64,000 bases of DNA from Streptomyces viridochromogenes (GTDB lineage Bacteria > Actinomycetota > Actinomycetes > Streptomycetales > Streptomycetaceae), in NCBI RefSeq assembly GCF_001270495.1, contig NZ_LGUR01000117.1, positions 372,001 through 436,000 on the forward strand, given 5' to 3'. A program made the translations under genes and the position numbers. Shown here piece by piece: positions 30,291 through 39,564 of the stretch. Below the pieces are notes generated by a model. It was not told the DNA's origin. It ran no database searches and saw nothing but the letters and a program-made list of their open reading frames with translations. Positions within the stretch are counted from its first letter, which is position 1. Every line of letters starts with the position of its first letter.

Positions 30291-30316
30291 CCGGTGCGCC
30301 TTCTCGGCGCACCCGG
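30291..30316 (+). promoter_or_regulatory. Hairpin in the leader of the acyl-CoA dehydrogenase-type gene
   Basis: GGTGCGCC, loop TTCTC, GGCGCACC form an 8-bp stem 41 nt before the ATG at 30357. The 411-nt spacer 29946-30356 holds no convincing gene. TTACC-CACC-GGTTAA near 30,015-30,028 is a possible operator. The start of transcription was not identified. Confidence 0.45.
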
Positions 30317-30356
30317 GGGCGTTTCCAGTCGTCACCCTCATTCCTGGAGTCCCGCG

Positions 30357-32174
30357 ATGGCCACTCCCCTGTCCGACCCCTCGTCCGACACCCCTCTGTC
30401 CCCGCTCAGGACCGTTGCCGTCGTCGGCCTCGGCACCATGGGCACCGGCATCGCCGAGATCCTGGCCAAGGCCGGTCGCGAGGTCATCGGCATCGACATC
30501 AGCGAGGCCGCCGCCGCCAAGGCCGTCGCCGCCCTGGAGTCCTCGACCGCCCGTGCCGTGGAGCGCGGCCGGCTGACCGAGGAGGAGCGCGCGCAGGCCC
30601 TGGCCCGCGTCCGCACCTCCGCCGACCTGCGGGCCGCGGCCGACGCGGACCTGGTCATCGAGGTGGCGCCGGAGTCGTACGAGATCAAGCAGCAGATCTT
30701 CCGCGAGCTGGACGGGATCGTGCGCCCCGAGACGATCCTGGCGACCGGTACCAACGCCCTCTCGGTCACGCGGCTGGCCGCCGACTCGGCGCGCCCCGAG
30801 CGCGTGCTCGGGCTGCACTTCTTCAACCCGGCACCGGCGATGCGCCTGGTCGAGGTGGTCTCCTCCGTGCTGACCGCGCCCACGGCCGTCACCGCGGTCA
30901 CCAACCTCGCCCTCGACCTCGGCAAGGAGCCCGTCGCGGTCGGCGACCGGCCCGGGTTCGTCGCCGACGGGCTGCTGTTCGGCTACCTCAACCAGGCGGC
31001 CGCGATGTACGAGGCGAAGTACGCCTCCCGCGAGGACATCGACGCCGCGATGCGGCTCGGCTGCGGGCTGCCGATGGGGCCGCTGGCCCTGCTCGACCTG
31101 ATCGGCATCGACACCGCGCGCCGGGTTCTGGAGGCCATGTACGCCGAGTCCCGCGACCGGCTGCACGCCCCCGCCCCGATCCTCAAGCAGCTCAGCGAGG
31201 CGGGTCTGACGGGCCGTAAGTCGGGCCGTGGCTTCTACACGTACGAGGCGCCGGGCAGCGCCACCGTCGTGCGGGACGCGCTGACGCCGCTGGACGGCGC
31301 CGCTCTGACCCCCGGCCGGACGGTCCGCTCCGTCGGTGTCGCCGGCTCCGGCACCATGGCGTCCGGGATCGCGGAGGTCTTCGCCAAGGCCGGGTACGAG
31401 GTCGTGCTCGCCGCCCGCAGCGAGGAGAAGGCGCAGGCCGCGAAGGCCCGTATCGGCAAGTCGCTTTCCCGCTCTGTCGACAAGGGGCGGATGACCGCCG
31501 AGGCCGCCGCGCAGACTCTGGACCTGATCACCGCGGCGGGTTCGTACGACGCGTTCGCCGACGTCGATCTGGCCGTCGAGGCCGTCGCCGAGGACCTGGA
31601 GATCAAGCGGCAGCTGTTCGCGACGCTGGACAAGGTCTGCAAGCCGGGCGCGGTGCTGGCCACCACCACCTCGTCATTGCCCGTCGTCGCCTGCGCCCGT
31701 GCCACCTCGCGTCCGCAGGACGTGATCGGCATGCACTTCTTCAACCCGGCGCCGGCGATGAAGCTGGTCGAGGTCGTCCGTACGGTGCTCACGGCCGACG
31801 ACGTCCACTCCACGGTCCGCGAGGTCTGCGGGCGGATCCGGAAGCACGCCGTTGACTGCGGCGACCGTGCCGGGTTCATCGTGAACGCGCTGCTGTTCCC
31901 GTACCTGAACAACGCGATCAAGATGGTGCAGGAGCACTACGCGACGCTCGACGACATCGACGCCGCGATGAAGCTGGGTGGCGGCTACCCGATGGGCCCG
32001 TTCGAGCTGCTGGACGTCGTCGGGCTCGATGTCTCCCTGGCGATCGAGAAGGTCCTGCACCGCGAGTTCCGCGACCCGGGCCTCGCCCCGGCGCCGCTCC
32101 TGGAGCACCTGGTGGCCGCGGGCTGCCTCGGCCGCAAGACCGGCCGTGGCTTCCGCGAATATGCCCGGCGCTGA
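30357..32174 (+). CDS. Tandemly duplicated 3-hydroxyacyl-CoA (3-hydroxybutyryl-CoA) dehydrogenase
   Basis: The 605-residue protein consists of two complete HAD units in tandem (about 20-300 and 320-605). Each has an NAD-binding GxGxMGxGIA motif (VVGLGTMGTGIAEILAKAG; VAGSGTMASGIAEVFAKAG), the catalytic His-Phe-Phe-Asn-Pro block (GLHFFNPAPAM; GMHFFNPAPAM) and the C-terminal domain ending in GRKSGRGFYTY or GRKTGRGFREY. It oxidises 3-hydroxyacyl-CoA or reduces acetoacetyl-CoA. Position upstream of the ethylmalonyl-CoA genes suggests a role in making crotonyl-CoA precursors. Usual dehydrogenases have one unit. ATG 30357 follows CTGGAG. Confidence 0.88.
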   Translation: MATPLSDPSSDTPLSPLRTVAVVGLGTMGTGIAEILAKAGREVIGIDISEAAAAKAVAALESSTARAVERGRLTEEERAQALARVRTSADLRAAADADLVIEVAPESYEIKQQIFRELDGIVRPETILATGTNALSVTRLAADSARPERVLGLHFFNPAPAMRLVEVVSSVLTAPTAVTAVTNLALDLGKEPVAVGDRPGFVADGLLFGYLNQAAAMYEAKYASREDIDAAMRLGCGLPMGPLALLDLIGIDTARRVLEAMYAESRDRLHAPAPILKQLSEAGLTGRKSGRGFYTYEAPGSATVVRDALTPLDGAALTPGRTVRSVGVAGSGTMASGIAEVFAKAGYEVVLAARSEEKAQAAKARIGKSLSRSVDKGRMTAEAAAQTLDLITAAGSYDAFADVDLAVEAVAEDLEIKRQLFATLDKVCKPGAVLATTTSSLPVVACARATSRPQDVIGMHFFNPAPAMKLVEVVRTVLTADDVHSTVREVCGRIRKHAVDCGDRAGFIVNALLFPYLNNAIKMVQEHYATLDDIDAAMKLGGGYPMGPFELLDVVGLDVSLAIEKVLHREFRDPGLAPAPLLEHLVAAGCLGRKTGRGFREYARR

Positions 32175-32341
32175 GCGGCCCGGGGACTGGTTCGGAGCGG
32201 GTCAGGAGTGGGGCGGGCTGCTGGATCCCGGCAGCCCGCCCCCGCCCGCCCCGCGCAGCTCTCCGCCAGCCGACCGAAGCGGCTCGCCGCCGCCCGCCCG
32301 ACCCGGCGCTCCCTCGCCCGTCCAGGGCGGGGGAAACCCCG

Positions 32342-32376
32342 TGCATGCGCATCAAGCTGCGCACATGCAGTACGTT
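32342..32376 (+). promoter_or_regulatory. Promoter and dyad operator of the TetR gene
   Basis: TGCATGCGCA and TGCGCACATGCA form a nested dyad (TGCGCA at 32346-32351 and 32358-32363, outer TGCA at 32342 and 32366). A TACGTT -10 box (32371-32376) follows, 6 nt before the ATG. The position fits autorepression by the TetR protein. Confidence 0.6.
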
Positions 32377-32382
32377 CGGGTC

Positions 32383-33195
32383 ATGTCCCAGCCCGCCAAG
32401 TCCTCACGTACACCAGCCACGTCCGACGCGCCGGAAAGTGCCGCCGGCAGTCGCGCGGCCGCCCAACGGCTCAAGATGCGCCGCGAACTGGCGGCCGCGG
32501 CGATGGAGCTGTTCGCGACCAAGGGGTACGAGGCGACCACCGTCGACGAGATCGCGGCCGCGGCCGGGGTCGCCCGCCGCACCTTCTTCCGCCACTTCCG
32601 CTCCAAGGAAGAGGCGATCTTCCCGGACCACGACGACACCCTGATCCGCGCCGAGGCGGTACTGAACGCCGCCCCCGCCCATGAGCACCCGCTCGACACG
32701 GTGTGCCGCGGCATCAAGGAAGTCATGCGGATGTACGCGGCCCGGCCGGAGATCTCGGTCGCCCGCTACAAGCTCACGCGCGAGGTGCCCACCCTGCGCG
32801 AGGCCGAGATCGCGTCGGTGGCCCGCTACGAACGCCTCTTCACCCGCTACCTCCTCGGCCACTTCGACGAGCACGCCCACGACGACGACGCCAACGACGA
32901 CCCGCTGCTGGCGGAGGTCGCCGCGTCCGCCGTGGTCACGGCCCACAACCACGTCCTGCGGCGCTGGCTGCGGGCGGGCGGGCAGGGCGATGTGGAGGCG
33001 CAGCTCGACCATGCCTTCGCGATCGTGCGGAGGACGTTCGGGACGGGCATCGGCGCGGGCCGGGACACCGCGCCGCGTACGGCGCCGGCCTCCGTGGCCG
33101 CGCAGGGTGAGGTGCTGGTGACCGTGGCCAGGACGGACGCGCCGCTCGACGAGGTGATGCGGACCATCGAGCAGGCGCTGAAGGAGCGGGCGTAA
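32383..33195 (+). CDS. TetR family regulator
   Basis: The 270-residue regulator has an N-terminal TetR DNA-binding domain (AAAMELFATKGYEATTVDEI, then AAAAGVARRTFFRHFRSKEE, about 40-80) after a 25-residue disordered leader. The ligand domain has a His/Asp-rich stretch (HAHDDDANDDP, about 166-176). Its place between the hydroxyacyl-CoA dehydrogenase and the ethylmalonyl-CoA operon suggests that it controls one or both, possibly sensing an acyl-CoA; this is inference. The gene appears leaderless. Confidence 0.87.
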   Translation: MSQPAKSSRTPATSDAPESAAGSRAAAQRLKMRRELAAAAMELFATKGYEATTVDEIAAAAGVARRTFFRHFRSKEEAIFPDHDDTLIRAEAVLNAAPAHEHPLDTVCRGIKEVMRMYAARPEISVARYKLTREVPTLREAEIASVARYERLFTRYLLGHFDEHAHDDDANDDPLLAEVAASAVVTAHNHVLRRWLRAGGQGDVEAQLDHAFAIVRRTFGTGIGAGRDTAPRTAPASVAAQGEVLVTVARTDAPLDEVMRTIEQALKERA

Positions 33196-33324
33196 AGCGT
33201 CACCAGGGTGTGGAGGCGAGGACTTGGCCTCCTGGTGGGCTCCGCCACGGGAACCATTTCCCCGGCCCGTCCGTCCTCCATGTCGAAGCACGATCTTCAC
33301 GGTGTGCGACGGAAGTGGGTTGCC

Positions 33325-33543
33325 ATGCAGACGAACGACCCGACCAAGCTCGAGGCCACGCTGGCCGACGGGCGGCGCATGACCCTGTCCCTCCCCGCGA
33401 CGGAAGCGAAGTGGGCCGGCGACGGCATAAAGGGCCTGCGCACCGTCCCGCCCACGCACACGGGCCGCGGCGAGGAGCCGCGCGCCCTCCCCGAGGAGCC
33501 GGCGCTCCCCCTGCAGATAGCGCTGCTCGGCCTGGGCGCCTAG
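33325..33543 (+). CDS. Small conserved-looking protein, unknown
   Basis: The 72-residue protein has two short beta strands (LEATLADGRRMTLSLPAT) and a Pro/Glu-rich C-terminus. ATG 33325 has GGAAGTGG about 9 nt upstream. An in-frame ATG 45 nt earlier is an alternative. No domain was recognised. Confidence 0.45.
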   Translation: MQTNDPTKLEATLADGRRMTLSLPATEAKWAGDGIKGLRTVPPTHTGRGEEPRALPEEPALPLQIALLGLGA

Positions 33544-33559
33544 GCGGGTTGCGGAGGTC

Positions 33560-34280
33560 CCTGGCCAGCCCCAGCCCCCCGTGCCGGACCGACCGGCCCG
33601 GGGCGAGCACCAAGCCGGGCATGTTGTGGCCGTGGCGAGCAGGACGCGAGGGCGGCCCGGTACCGGGCCGATCAGGGACATCCCGTCCGGGGTCATCGGG
33701 CGCGACCCATCCACTCCTGCGCCCACCGCTCCCAGTCAGCCCCCGGCGGATACGGCCACGCGGCCGCCGCCAGCGCCTCCACATGGCCCTGCCGGAAGCG
33801 GTCCCGGCCCCGGTCCACCTCCATCGCCCCGGCGGCCCGCACGCCCTTGCCCAGCGGCGCCAGCACCGCCTTCGCCGAGCCCAGGTGGACCAGCCGCCTC
33901 GGCAGTGACTCGGCCGGCACAGCGACGCTGTAGCCCTTCCCCGGCGGCCACCTCGATCCGTACGCCCAGCAAGGCGGACACCTGCCGGGACCGGACGCCT
34001 GCGGCGATCACCACCACGTCCGCCCGATAGGTCCCGGCCGTCGTACGGACCTCGACGCGGTCCGCGCCGCAGCCGCTCGGCCAGCGTGGCCACGAACTGC
34101 CCCGGACCCACGGCCCACTGGCGCTCCACCAGGAACCCGGCCCGCGCGGCGGGCCTCAGCGCCGGCCCCGTCTCGGCCAGCGCCGTGGGCACCGGCGCCG
34201 TGGTGGCGGGCCGTGCTGCGCAGCCCCAGGGCGGCGAGGAAGTGCAGCAGCGCGCTGCTCGGCACCGGGTTGATCCTGAT
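33560..34280 (-). pseudogene. Decayed D-amino-acid-oxidase-type FAD oxidoreductase
   Basis: Read on the minus strand in changing frames, the region encodes fragments of one DAO-family enzyme. These are FLVERQWAVGPGQFVATLAE, DVVVIAAGVRSRQVSALLGV, AESLPRRLVHLGSAKAVLAP, then RPMTPDGMSLIGPVPGRPRV. At about 33,630 one G is missing where ATGHNMPGLVLAPG is expected, shifting the frame. Further breaks separate the earlier fragments. The N-terminal dinucleotide-binding GxGxxG is absent. All overlapping frames on both strands in this interval are explained by this remnant. Confidence 0.78.
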
Positions 34281-34334
34281 GGGCTACCACCGGGCGACCG
34301 ATAGCACCCGATTTGAACCTACTCGTCGGTAACT

Positions 34335-34363
34335 TTGATCGATCATCGCTCATTTGTTACGTA
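34335..34363 (+). promoter_or_regulatory. Candidate upstream promoter of the ccr operon
   Basis: TTGATC (34335-34340), 17 nt, TACGTA (34358-34363). The -10 lies in the palindrome TTACGTAA, and TGATCGATCA overlaps the -35. Predicted start near 34,370. The 381-nt spacer 34281-34661 holds this and the next promoter, and no gene. Confidence 0.6.
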
Positions 34364-34401
34364 AAGATTTCATCTGAGAGCAACTTCTGGCACTCGGTGC
34401 C

Positions 34402-34430
34402 TTGCCGGATGACACGCCGTGCCATACGTT
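34402..34430 (+). promoter_or_regulatory. Candidate second promoter of the ccr operon
   Basis: TTGCCG (34402-34407), 17 nt, TACGTT (34425-34430). It lies 67 bp downstream of the first candidate. A leader of about 225 nt follows, with a GCACCC/GGGTGC hairpin (34622-34641) just before the ribosome-binding site GGAGG. I looked for a cobalamin riboswitch core and did not see one. Confidence 0.58.
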
Positions 34431-34661
34431 GAAGGAGTCCGGGCGGCCGGCGTGCAGAGACCTTTCGTACGTCGGCTGTCCCCGCAAACCCTTCCCGGGG
34501 TCTGCGCGCCCGGCGCCTGCGTCACAGGCAACCTCCCGCGCCACAAAGCGCTGCCGAACAGCACCACCCGCCGAACCGACGGCAACCACCAAAACCCTCA
34601 GCAGCACCGACGTAACCCTCAGCACCCCTCCCTCAGGGTGCGTACCGCCGGAGGCAACACC

Positions 34662-36005
34662 GTGACCGTGAAGGACATTCTGGACGCGATCCAGTCGCCG
34701 GAATCGACGCCGGCCGACTTCGCCGCTCTGCCGCTCCCCGAGTCGTACCGCGCGATCACCGTGCACAAGGACGAGACGGAGATGTTCGCGGGCCTGCAGA
34801 CCCGCGACAAGGACCCGCGCAAGTCGATCCACCTGGACGACGTTCCGGTGCCGGAACTCGGGCCGGGCGAGGCCCTGGTGGCCGTCATGGCCTCCTCGGT
34901 CAACTACAACTCGGTCTGGACCTCGATCTTCGAGCCCCTGTCGACCTTCGGGTTCCTGGAGCGCTATGGCAAGCTCAGCGAGCTCACCAAGCGCCACGAC
35001 CTGCCGTACCACATCATCGGCTCCGACCTCGCGGGCGTGGTCCTGCGCACCGGCCCGGGCGTCAACTCCTGGAAGCCCGGTGACGAGGTCGTCGCGCACT
35101 GTCTGTCCGTCGAGCTGGAGTCCAGCGACGGCCACAACGACACCATGCTCGACCCCGAGCAGCGCATCTGGGGCTTCGAGACCAACTTCGGCGGCCTCGC
35201 CGAGATCGCCCTGGTCAAGTCCAACCAGCTGATGCCCAAGCCGGGCCACCTGAGCTGGGAGGAGGCCGCGGCCCCCGGGCTCGTGAACTCCACGGCGTAC
35301 CGCCAGCTGGTCTCCCGCAACGGCGCCGGCATGAAGCAGGGCGACAACGTCCTGATCTGGGGCGCGAGCGGCGGACTCGGCTCGTACGCGACCCAGTTCG
35401 CGCTGGCCGGTGGCGCCAACCCGATCTGTGTCGTCTCCAGCGAGCAGAAGGCGGACATCTGCCGGGCGATGGGCGCGGAGGCGATCATCGACCGCAACGC
35501 CGAGGGCTACAAGTTCTGGAAGGACGAGAACACCCAGGACCCGAAGGAGTGGAAGCGCTTCGGCAAGCGCATCCGCGAGCTCACCGGCGGCGAGGACGTC
35601 GACATCGTCTTCGAGCACCCCGGCCGCGAGACCTTCGGTGCCTCGGTCTACGTCACGCGCAAGGGCGGCACCATCGTCACCTGCGCCTCGACCTCGGGCT
35701 ACAACCACGAGTACGACAACCGCTACCTGTGGATGTCGTTGAAGCGGATCATCGGCTCGCACTTCGCCAACTACCGCGAGGCCTGGGAGGCCAACCGGCT
35801 CATCGCGAAGGGCAAGATCCACCCCACCCTGTCGAAGGTCTACTCCCTGGAGGAGACCGGCCAGGCCGCCTACGACGTGCACCGCAACCTCCACCAGGGC
35901 AAGGTCGGCGTCCTGTGCCTGGCCCCCGAGGAGGGTCTCGGCGTGCGCGACGAGGAGATGCGCGCCAAGCACATCGACGGCATCAACCGCTTCCGCAACA
36001 TCTGA
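34662..36005 (+). CDS. ccr: Crotonyl-CoA carboxylase/reductase
   Basis: The 447-residue enzyme reductively carboxylates crotonyl-CoA with NADPH and CO2 to ethylmalonyl-CoA, the committed step of the ethylmalonyl-CoA pathway and a source of polyketide extender units. It is a medium-chain reductase with GSDLAGVVLRTG, the NADPH-binding WGASGGLGSYATQFAL (about 233-248) and FEHPGRETFGASVYV. The tail is HIDGINRFRNI, as in known Streptomyces Ccr. GTG 34662 has GGAGG 7 nt upstream and gives the usual family length. It heads the operon with meaA 31 nt downstream. Confidence 0.96.
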   Translation: MTVKDILDAIQSPESTPADFAALPLPESYRAITVHKDETEMFAGLQTRDKDPRKSIHLDDVPVPELGPGEALVAVMASSVNYNSVWTSIFEPLSTFGFLERYGKLSELTKRHDLPYHIIGSDLAGVVLRTGPGVNSWKPGDEVVAHCLSVELESSDGHNDTMLDPEQRIWGFETNFGGLAEIALVKSNQLMPKPGHLSWEEAAAPGLVNSTAYRQLVSRNGAGMKQGDNVLIWGASGGLGSYATQFALAGGANPICVVSSEQKADICRAMGAEAIIDRNAEGYKFWKDENTQDPKEWKRFGKRIRELTGGEDVDIVFEHPGRETFGASVYVTRKGGTIVTCASTSGYNHEYDNRYLWMSLKRIIGSHFANYREAWEANRLIAKGKIHPTLSKVYSLEETGQAAYDVHRNLHQGKVGVLCLAPEEGLGVRDEEMRAKHIDGINRFRNI

Positions 36006-36036
36006 TCCGCACCATCTGAGACACCCGAGGTCATAG

Positions 36037-38085
36037 ATGACTGAGCGTCAGCCCGCCGAAGGTGCGCGGGAGAAGGACCGGCCGTGGCTCATGCGCACGT
36101 ACGCCGGTCACTCCACGGCCGAGGCGTCCAACGAGCTGTACCGGCGCAACCTCGCCAAGGGGCAGACCGGCCTGTCGGTCGCGTTCGACCTGCCGACGCA
36201 GACCGGCTACGACTCCGACCACATCCTCGCCCGCGGCGAGGTCGGCCGGGTCGGCGTGCCGGTCGCGCACCTCGGTGACATGCGCCGGCTGTTCCAGGAC
36301 ATCCCCCTGGAGCAGATGAACACCTCGATGACGATCAACGCCACCGCCATGTGGCTGCTGGCGCTCTATCAGGTCGTCGCGGAGGAGCAGGGCGCGGACA
36401 TCACCAAGCTCCAGGGCACGACCCAGAACGACATCGTCAAGGAGTACCTGTCCCGCGGGACGCACGTCTTCCCGCCGGGTCCGAGCCTCCGCCTGACGAC
36501 GGACATGATCGCGTACACGGTCTCCCACATCCCGAAGTGGAACCCGATCAACATCTGCAGCTACCACCTGCAGGAGGCGGGCGCCACGCCGGTCCAGGAG
36601 ATCGCGTACGCGATGTCCACCGCGATCGCGGTTCTCGATGCCGTACGCGACTCAGGGCAGGTCCCCGCCGAGAAGTTCGGGGACGTCGTGGCCCGTATCT
36701 CCTTCTTCGTGAACGCGGGCGTCCGCTTCATCGAGGAGATGTGCAAGATGCGGGCGTTCGGGCGGATCTGGGACCAGGTCACGCGCGAGCGCTACGGCAT
36801 CGAGAACCCCAAGCAGCGCCGCTTCCGGTACGGCGTCCAGGTCAACTCCCTCGGTCTGACCGAGGCGCAGCCGGAGAACAACGTCCAGCGGATCGTGCTG
36901 GAGATGCTGGCCGTGACCCTGTCCAAGGACGCACGCGCGCGTGCCGTGCAGCTGCCCGCCTGGAACGAGGCACTGGGCCTGCCCCGGCCCTGGGACCAGC
37001 AGTGGTCGCTGCGGATCCAGCAGGTACTGGCGTACGAGAGCGATCTGCTGGAGTACGAGGACATCTTCGAGGGCTCGAAGGTGATCGAGGCGAAGGTGGA
37101 CGAGCTGGTCGAGTCCTCGCTCGCCGAGATCGACCGCATCCAGGAGATGGGCGGCGCGATGGCCGCCGTCGAGTCCGGCTACCTCAAGTCCCAGCTGGTC
37201 GCCTCGCATGCCGAGCGCCGGGGCCGGATCGAGTCCGGCCAGGAGAAGATCATCGGTGTCAACGCCTTCGAGGGCACCGAGCCGAACCCGTTGACCGCCG
37301 ATCTGGACACGGCGATCCAGACGGTGGACCCGGCCGTCGAGGCCCGGGTGATCGCCGGGCTCCAGCACTGGCGCGACACCCGGTACCAGCCGCCCTTCAA
37401 CCACCCGCGCCCGTGCAAGGCGCTGGAGAGGCTGAAGGAGGCCGCGAAGGGCACCGCCAACCTCATGGAGGCCACCCTGGAGTGCGCCCGCGCCGGTGTC
37501 ACGACCGGCGAGTGGGCCGGGGCCCTGCGCGAGGTGTTCGGCGAGTTCCGGGCGCCGACCGGCGTGTCGTCGGCGCCGGTGGCGATCCCCGCCGAGGAGG
37601 GCTCGGCCCTGTCGCTGGTCCGCCGCAAGGTCGACCTGACCGCGAAGGACATGGGCGTCGGCAAGCTGCGCTTCCTGGTCGGCAAGCCGGGCCTGGACGG
37701 GCACTCCAACGGCGCCGAGCAGATCGCCGTGCGGGCACGCGACGCCGGGTTCGAGGTGGTCTACCAGGGCATCCGGCTGACGCCCGAGCAGATCGTGGAC
37801 GCGGCCCTCGCGGAGGACGTGCACGCGGTCGGCCTGTCGATCCTCTCCGGATCGCACGCCCAGCTCGTGCCGGACGTCCTGGAACGGCTCCGTGTGGCCG
37901 GTGCCACAGATATACCCGTGATCGCCGGTGGCATCATCCCGAATGGTGACGCCGAGCAGCTCCGGGCCGCCGGAGTGGCCGCCGTCTTCACCCCGAAGGA
38001 CTTCGACATCACCGGAATCATCGGCCGCATCGTCGACGAGATCCGGAAAGCGAACAAGCTCGACCCCCTGGAGGTCCCCGCATGA
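36037..38085 (+). CDS. meaA: Ethylmalonyl-CoA mutase (MeaA type)
   Basis: The 682-residue single-chain coenzyme-B12 mutase should convert ethylmalonyl-CoA to methylsuccinyl-CoA. The N-terminal substrate barrel contains AFDLPTQTGYDSDH (about 49-62) and FFVNAGVRFIEEMCKMRAFG. The C-terminal B12 domain carries GKPGLDGHSNGAEQIA (D-x-H-x-x-G, about 548-563) and GLSILSGSH. Its place directly after ccr distinguishes it from the methylmalonyl-CoA mutase at the right edge. The stop overlaps the next start (ATGA). Confidence 0.94.
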   Translation: MTERQPAEGAREKDRPWLMRTYAGHSTAEASNELYRRNLAKGQTGLSVAFDLPTQTGYDSDHILARGEVGRVGVPVAHLGDMRRLFQDIPLEQMNTSMTINATAMWLLALYQVVAEEQGADITKLQGTTQNDIVKEYLSRGTHVFPPGPSLRLTTDMIAYTVSHIPKWNPINICSYHLQEAGATPVQEIAYAMSTAIAVLDAVRDSGQVPAEKFGDVVARISFFVNAGVRFIEEMCKMRAFGRIWDQVTRERYGIENPKQRRFRYGVQVNSLGLTEAQPENNVQRIVLEMLAVTLSKDARARAVQLPAWNEALGLPRPWDQQWSLRIQQVLAYESDLLEYEDIFEGSKVIEAKVDELVESSLAEIDRIQEMGGAMAAVESGYLKSQLVASHAERRGRIESGQEKIIGVNAFEGTEPNPLTADLDTAIQTVDPAVEARVIAGLQHWRDTRYQPPFNHPRPCKALERLKEAAKGTANLMEATLECARAGVTTGEWAGALREVFGEFRAPTGVSSAPVAIPAEEGSALSLVRRKVDLTAKDMGVGKLRFLVGKPGLDGHSNGAEQIAVRARDAGFEVVYQGIRLTPEQIVDAALAEDVHAVGLSILSGSHAQLVPDVLERLRVAGATDIPVIAGGIIPNGDAEQLRAAGVAAVFTPKDFDITGIIGRIVDEIRKANKLDPLEVPA

Positions 38086-39044
38086 CCACGGTCAACCGCC
38101 TTCGCCCCCGGCGTTCCTGCCTGGCGGTACCGGGCTCGAACCCCCGCTTCCTGGAGAAGGCTCAGGGCCTCCCGGCGGACCAGGTCTTCCTCGACCTGGA
38201 GGACGCGTGCGCGCCGCTCGCCAAGCCCGAGGCGCGGCACACCATCGTCAAGTTCCTCAACGAGGGTGACTGGACGGGCAAGACGAGGGTCGTGCGCGTC
38301 AACGACTGGACGACCGAGTGGACGTACCGCGACGTCGTCACGGTCGTCGAGGGAGCCGGCCAGAACCTCGACTGCATCATGCTGCCGAAGGTGCAGACGG
38401 CCCAGCAGGTCGTCGCCCTCGACCTCCTGCTGACCCAGATCGAGAAGACGATGGGCTTCGAGGTCGGCAAGATCGGCATCGAGGCGCAGATCGAGAACGC
38501 GCAGGGCCTGAACAACGTCAACGAGATCGCGACGGCCTCGCAGCGCGTCGAGACGATCATCTTCGGCCCGGCCGACTTCATGGCGTCCATCAACATGAAG
38601 TCGCTGGTCGTGGGCGAGCAGCCGCCCGGCTACCCGGCGGACGCCTACCACTACATCCTGATGAAGATCCTGATGGCCGCCCGCGCCAACAACCTCCAGG
38701 CGATCGACGGCCCCTACCTCCAGATCCGCAACATCGACGGCTACCGCGAGGTCGCCCAGCGCGCCGCCGCGCTCGGCTTCGACGGCAAGTGGGTGCTGCA
38801 CCCGGGCCAGGTCGAGGCGTCCAACGAGATCTTCTCGCCCTCGCAGGAGGACTACGACCACGCCGAGCTGATCCTGGACGCGTACGACTACTACACGTCC
38901 GAGGCCGGCGGCAAGAAGGGCTCCGCGATGCTCGGCGACGAGATGATCGACGAGGCCAGCCGCAAGATGGCGCTGGTCATCTCCGGCAAGGGCCGCGCCG
39001 CCGGTATGCAGCGCACCAGCAAGTTCGAGATCCCGGAGGCCTGA
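38082..39044 (+). CDS. mcl: Malyl-CoA / beta-methylmalyl-CoA lyase (HpcH/CitE family)
   Basis: The 320-residue enzyme should cleave beta-methylmalyl-CoA to glyoxylate and propionyl-CoA. Motifs are RSCLAVPGSNPRFLEKA (about 7-23), VFLDLEDACAP with the metal-binding acidic residues (about 34-44), IEAQIENAQGLNNV (about 132-145) and FGPADFMASI (about 164). It is translationally coupled to the mutase gene. The malyl-CoA assignment rests on operon context, since citrate lyase beta subunits share the fold. Confidence 0.88.
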   Translation: MTTVNRLRPRRSCLAVPGSNPRFLEKAQGLPADQVFLDLEDACAPLAKPEARHTIVKFLNEGDWTGKTRVVRVNDWTTEWTYRDVVTVVEGAGQNLDCIMLPKVQTAQQVVALDLLLTQIEKTMGFEVGKIGIEAQIENAQGLNNVNEIATASQRVETIIFGPADFMASINMKSLVVGEQPPGYPADAYHYILMKILMAARANNLQAIDGPYLQIRNIDGYREVAQRAAALGFDGKWVLHPGQVEASNEIFSPSQEDYDHAELILDAYDYYTSEAGGKKGSAMLGDEMIDEASRKMALVISGKGRAAGMQRTSKFEIPEA

Positions 39045-39049
39045 GCGCG

Positions 39050-39562
39050 ATGCAGTTCGGACGCACCTACGAGGAGTTCGAGGTCGGGGCGACGTACAAG
39101 CACTGGCCGGGCAAGACGGTCACGGAGTACGACGACCACCTGTTCTGTCTCCTCACCATGAACCACCACCCGCTCCACATGGACACGAACTATGCGGAGA
39201 AGACGACGGACTTCGGCAAGAACGTCGTCGTGGGCAACTACATCTACTCCCTCCTGCTCGGCATGTCGGTCCCGGACATCTCCGGCAAGGCGATCGCCAA
39301 CCTGGAGATCGAGTCGCTCAAGCACGTGGCGCCGACCTTCCACGGCGACACGATCTACGGCCAGACGACCGTGCTGGACAAGTGGCCGTCGAAGTCGAAG
39401 AACGACCGCGGCATCGTCTACGTCGAGACCAAGGGCTACAAGCAGGACGGCACGCTCGTGTGCGTGTTCCGCCGCAAGGTGATGGTGCCGACCGAGACGT
39501 ACATCAAGGAGCGCGGCGGCGAGCAGCCGGGCCGCCCCGAGCTCAAGGAGCAGGAGAAGTAG
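39050..39562 (+). CDS. MaoC-type hydratase, probable mesaconyl-CoA hydratase
   Basis: The 170-residue hot-dog-fold protein has YDDHLFCLLTMNHHPLHMD (D/H active-site region, about 24-42) and VVGNYIYSLLLGMSVPD. Its position between the malyl-CoA lyase and the dehydrogenase predicts hydration of mesaconyl-CoA to beta-methylmalyl-CoA. It is only half the length of the double-hot-dog enzyme of alphaproteobacteria, so it probably acts as a dimer. ATG 39050 lies 5 nt after the preceding stop with GGAGG 13 nt before. Confidence 0.83.
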   Translation: MQFGRTYEEFEVGATYKHWPGKTVTEYDDHLFCLLTMNHHPLHMDTNYAEKTTDFGKNVVVGNYIYSLLLGMSVPDISGKAIANLEIESLKHVAPTFHGDTIYGQTTVLDKWPSKSKNDRGIVYVETKGYKQDGTLVCVFRRKVMVPTETYIKERGGEQPGRPELKEQEK

Positions 39563-39564
39563 CC

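Noticed and set aside
33581-34030. Plus-strand frames in the oxidase remnant
   Set aside because: Pro/Arg-rich products without motifs; the interval is explained by the minus-strand pseudogene.
34370-34661. Cobalamin riboswitch in the long ccr-meaA leader
   Set aside because: No B12-box-like core or matching set of helices was recognisable; only simple hairpins were seen.
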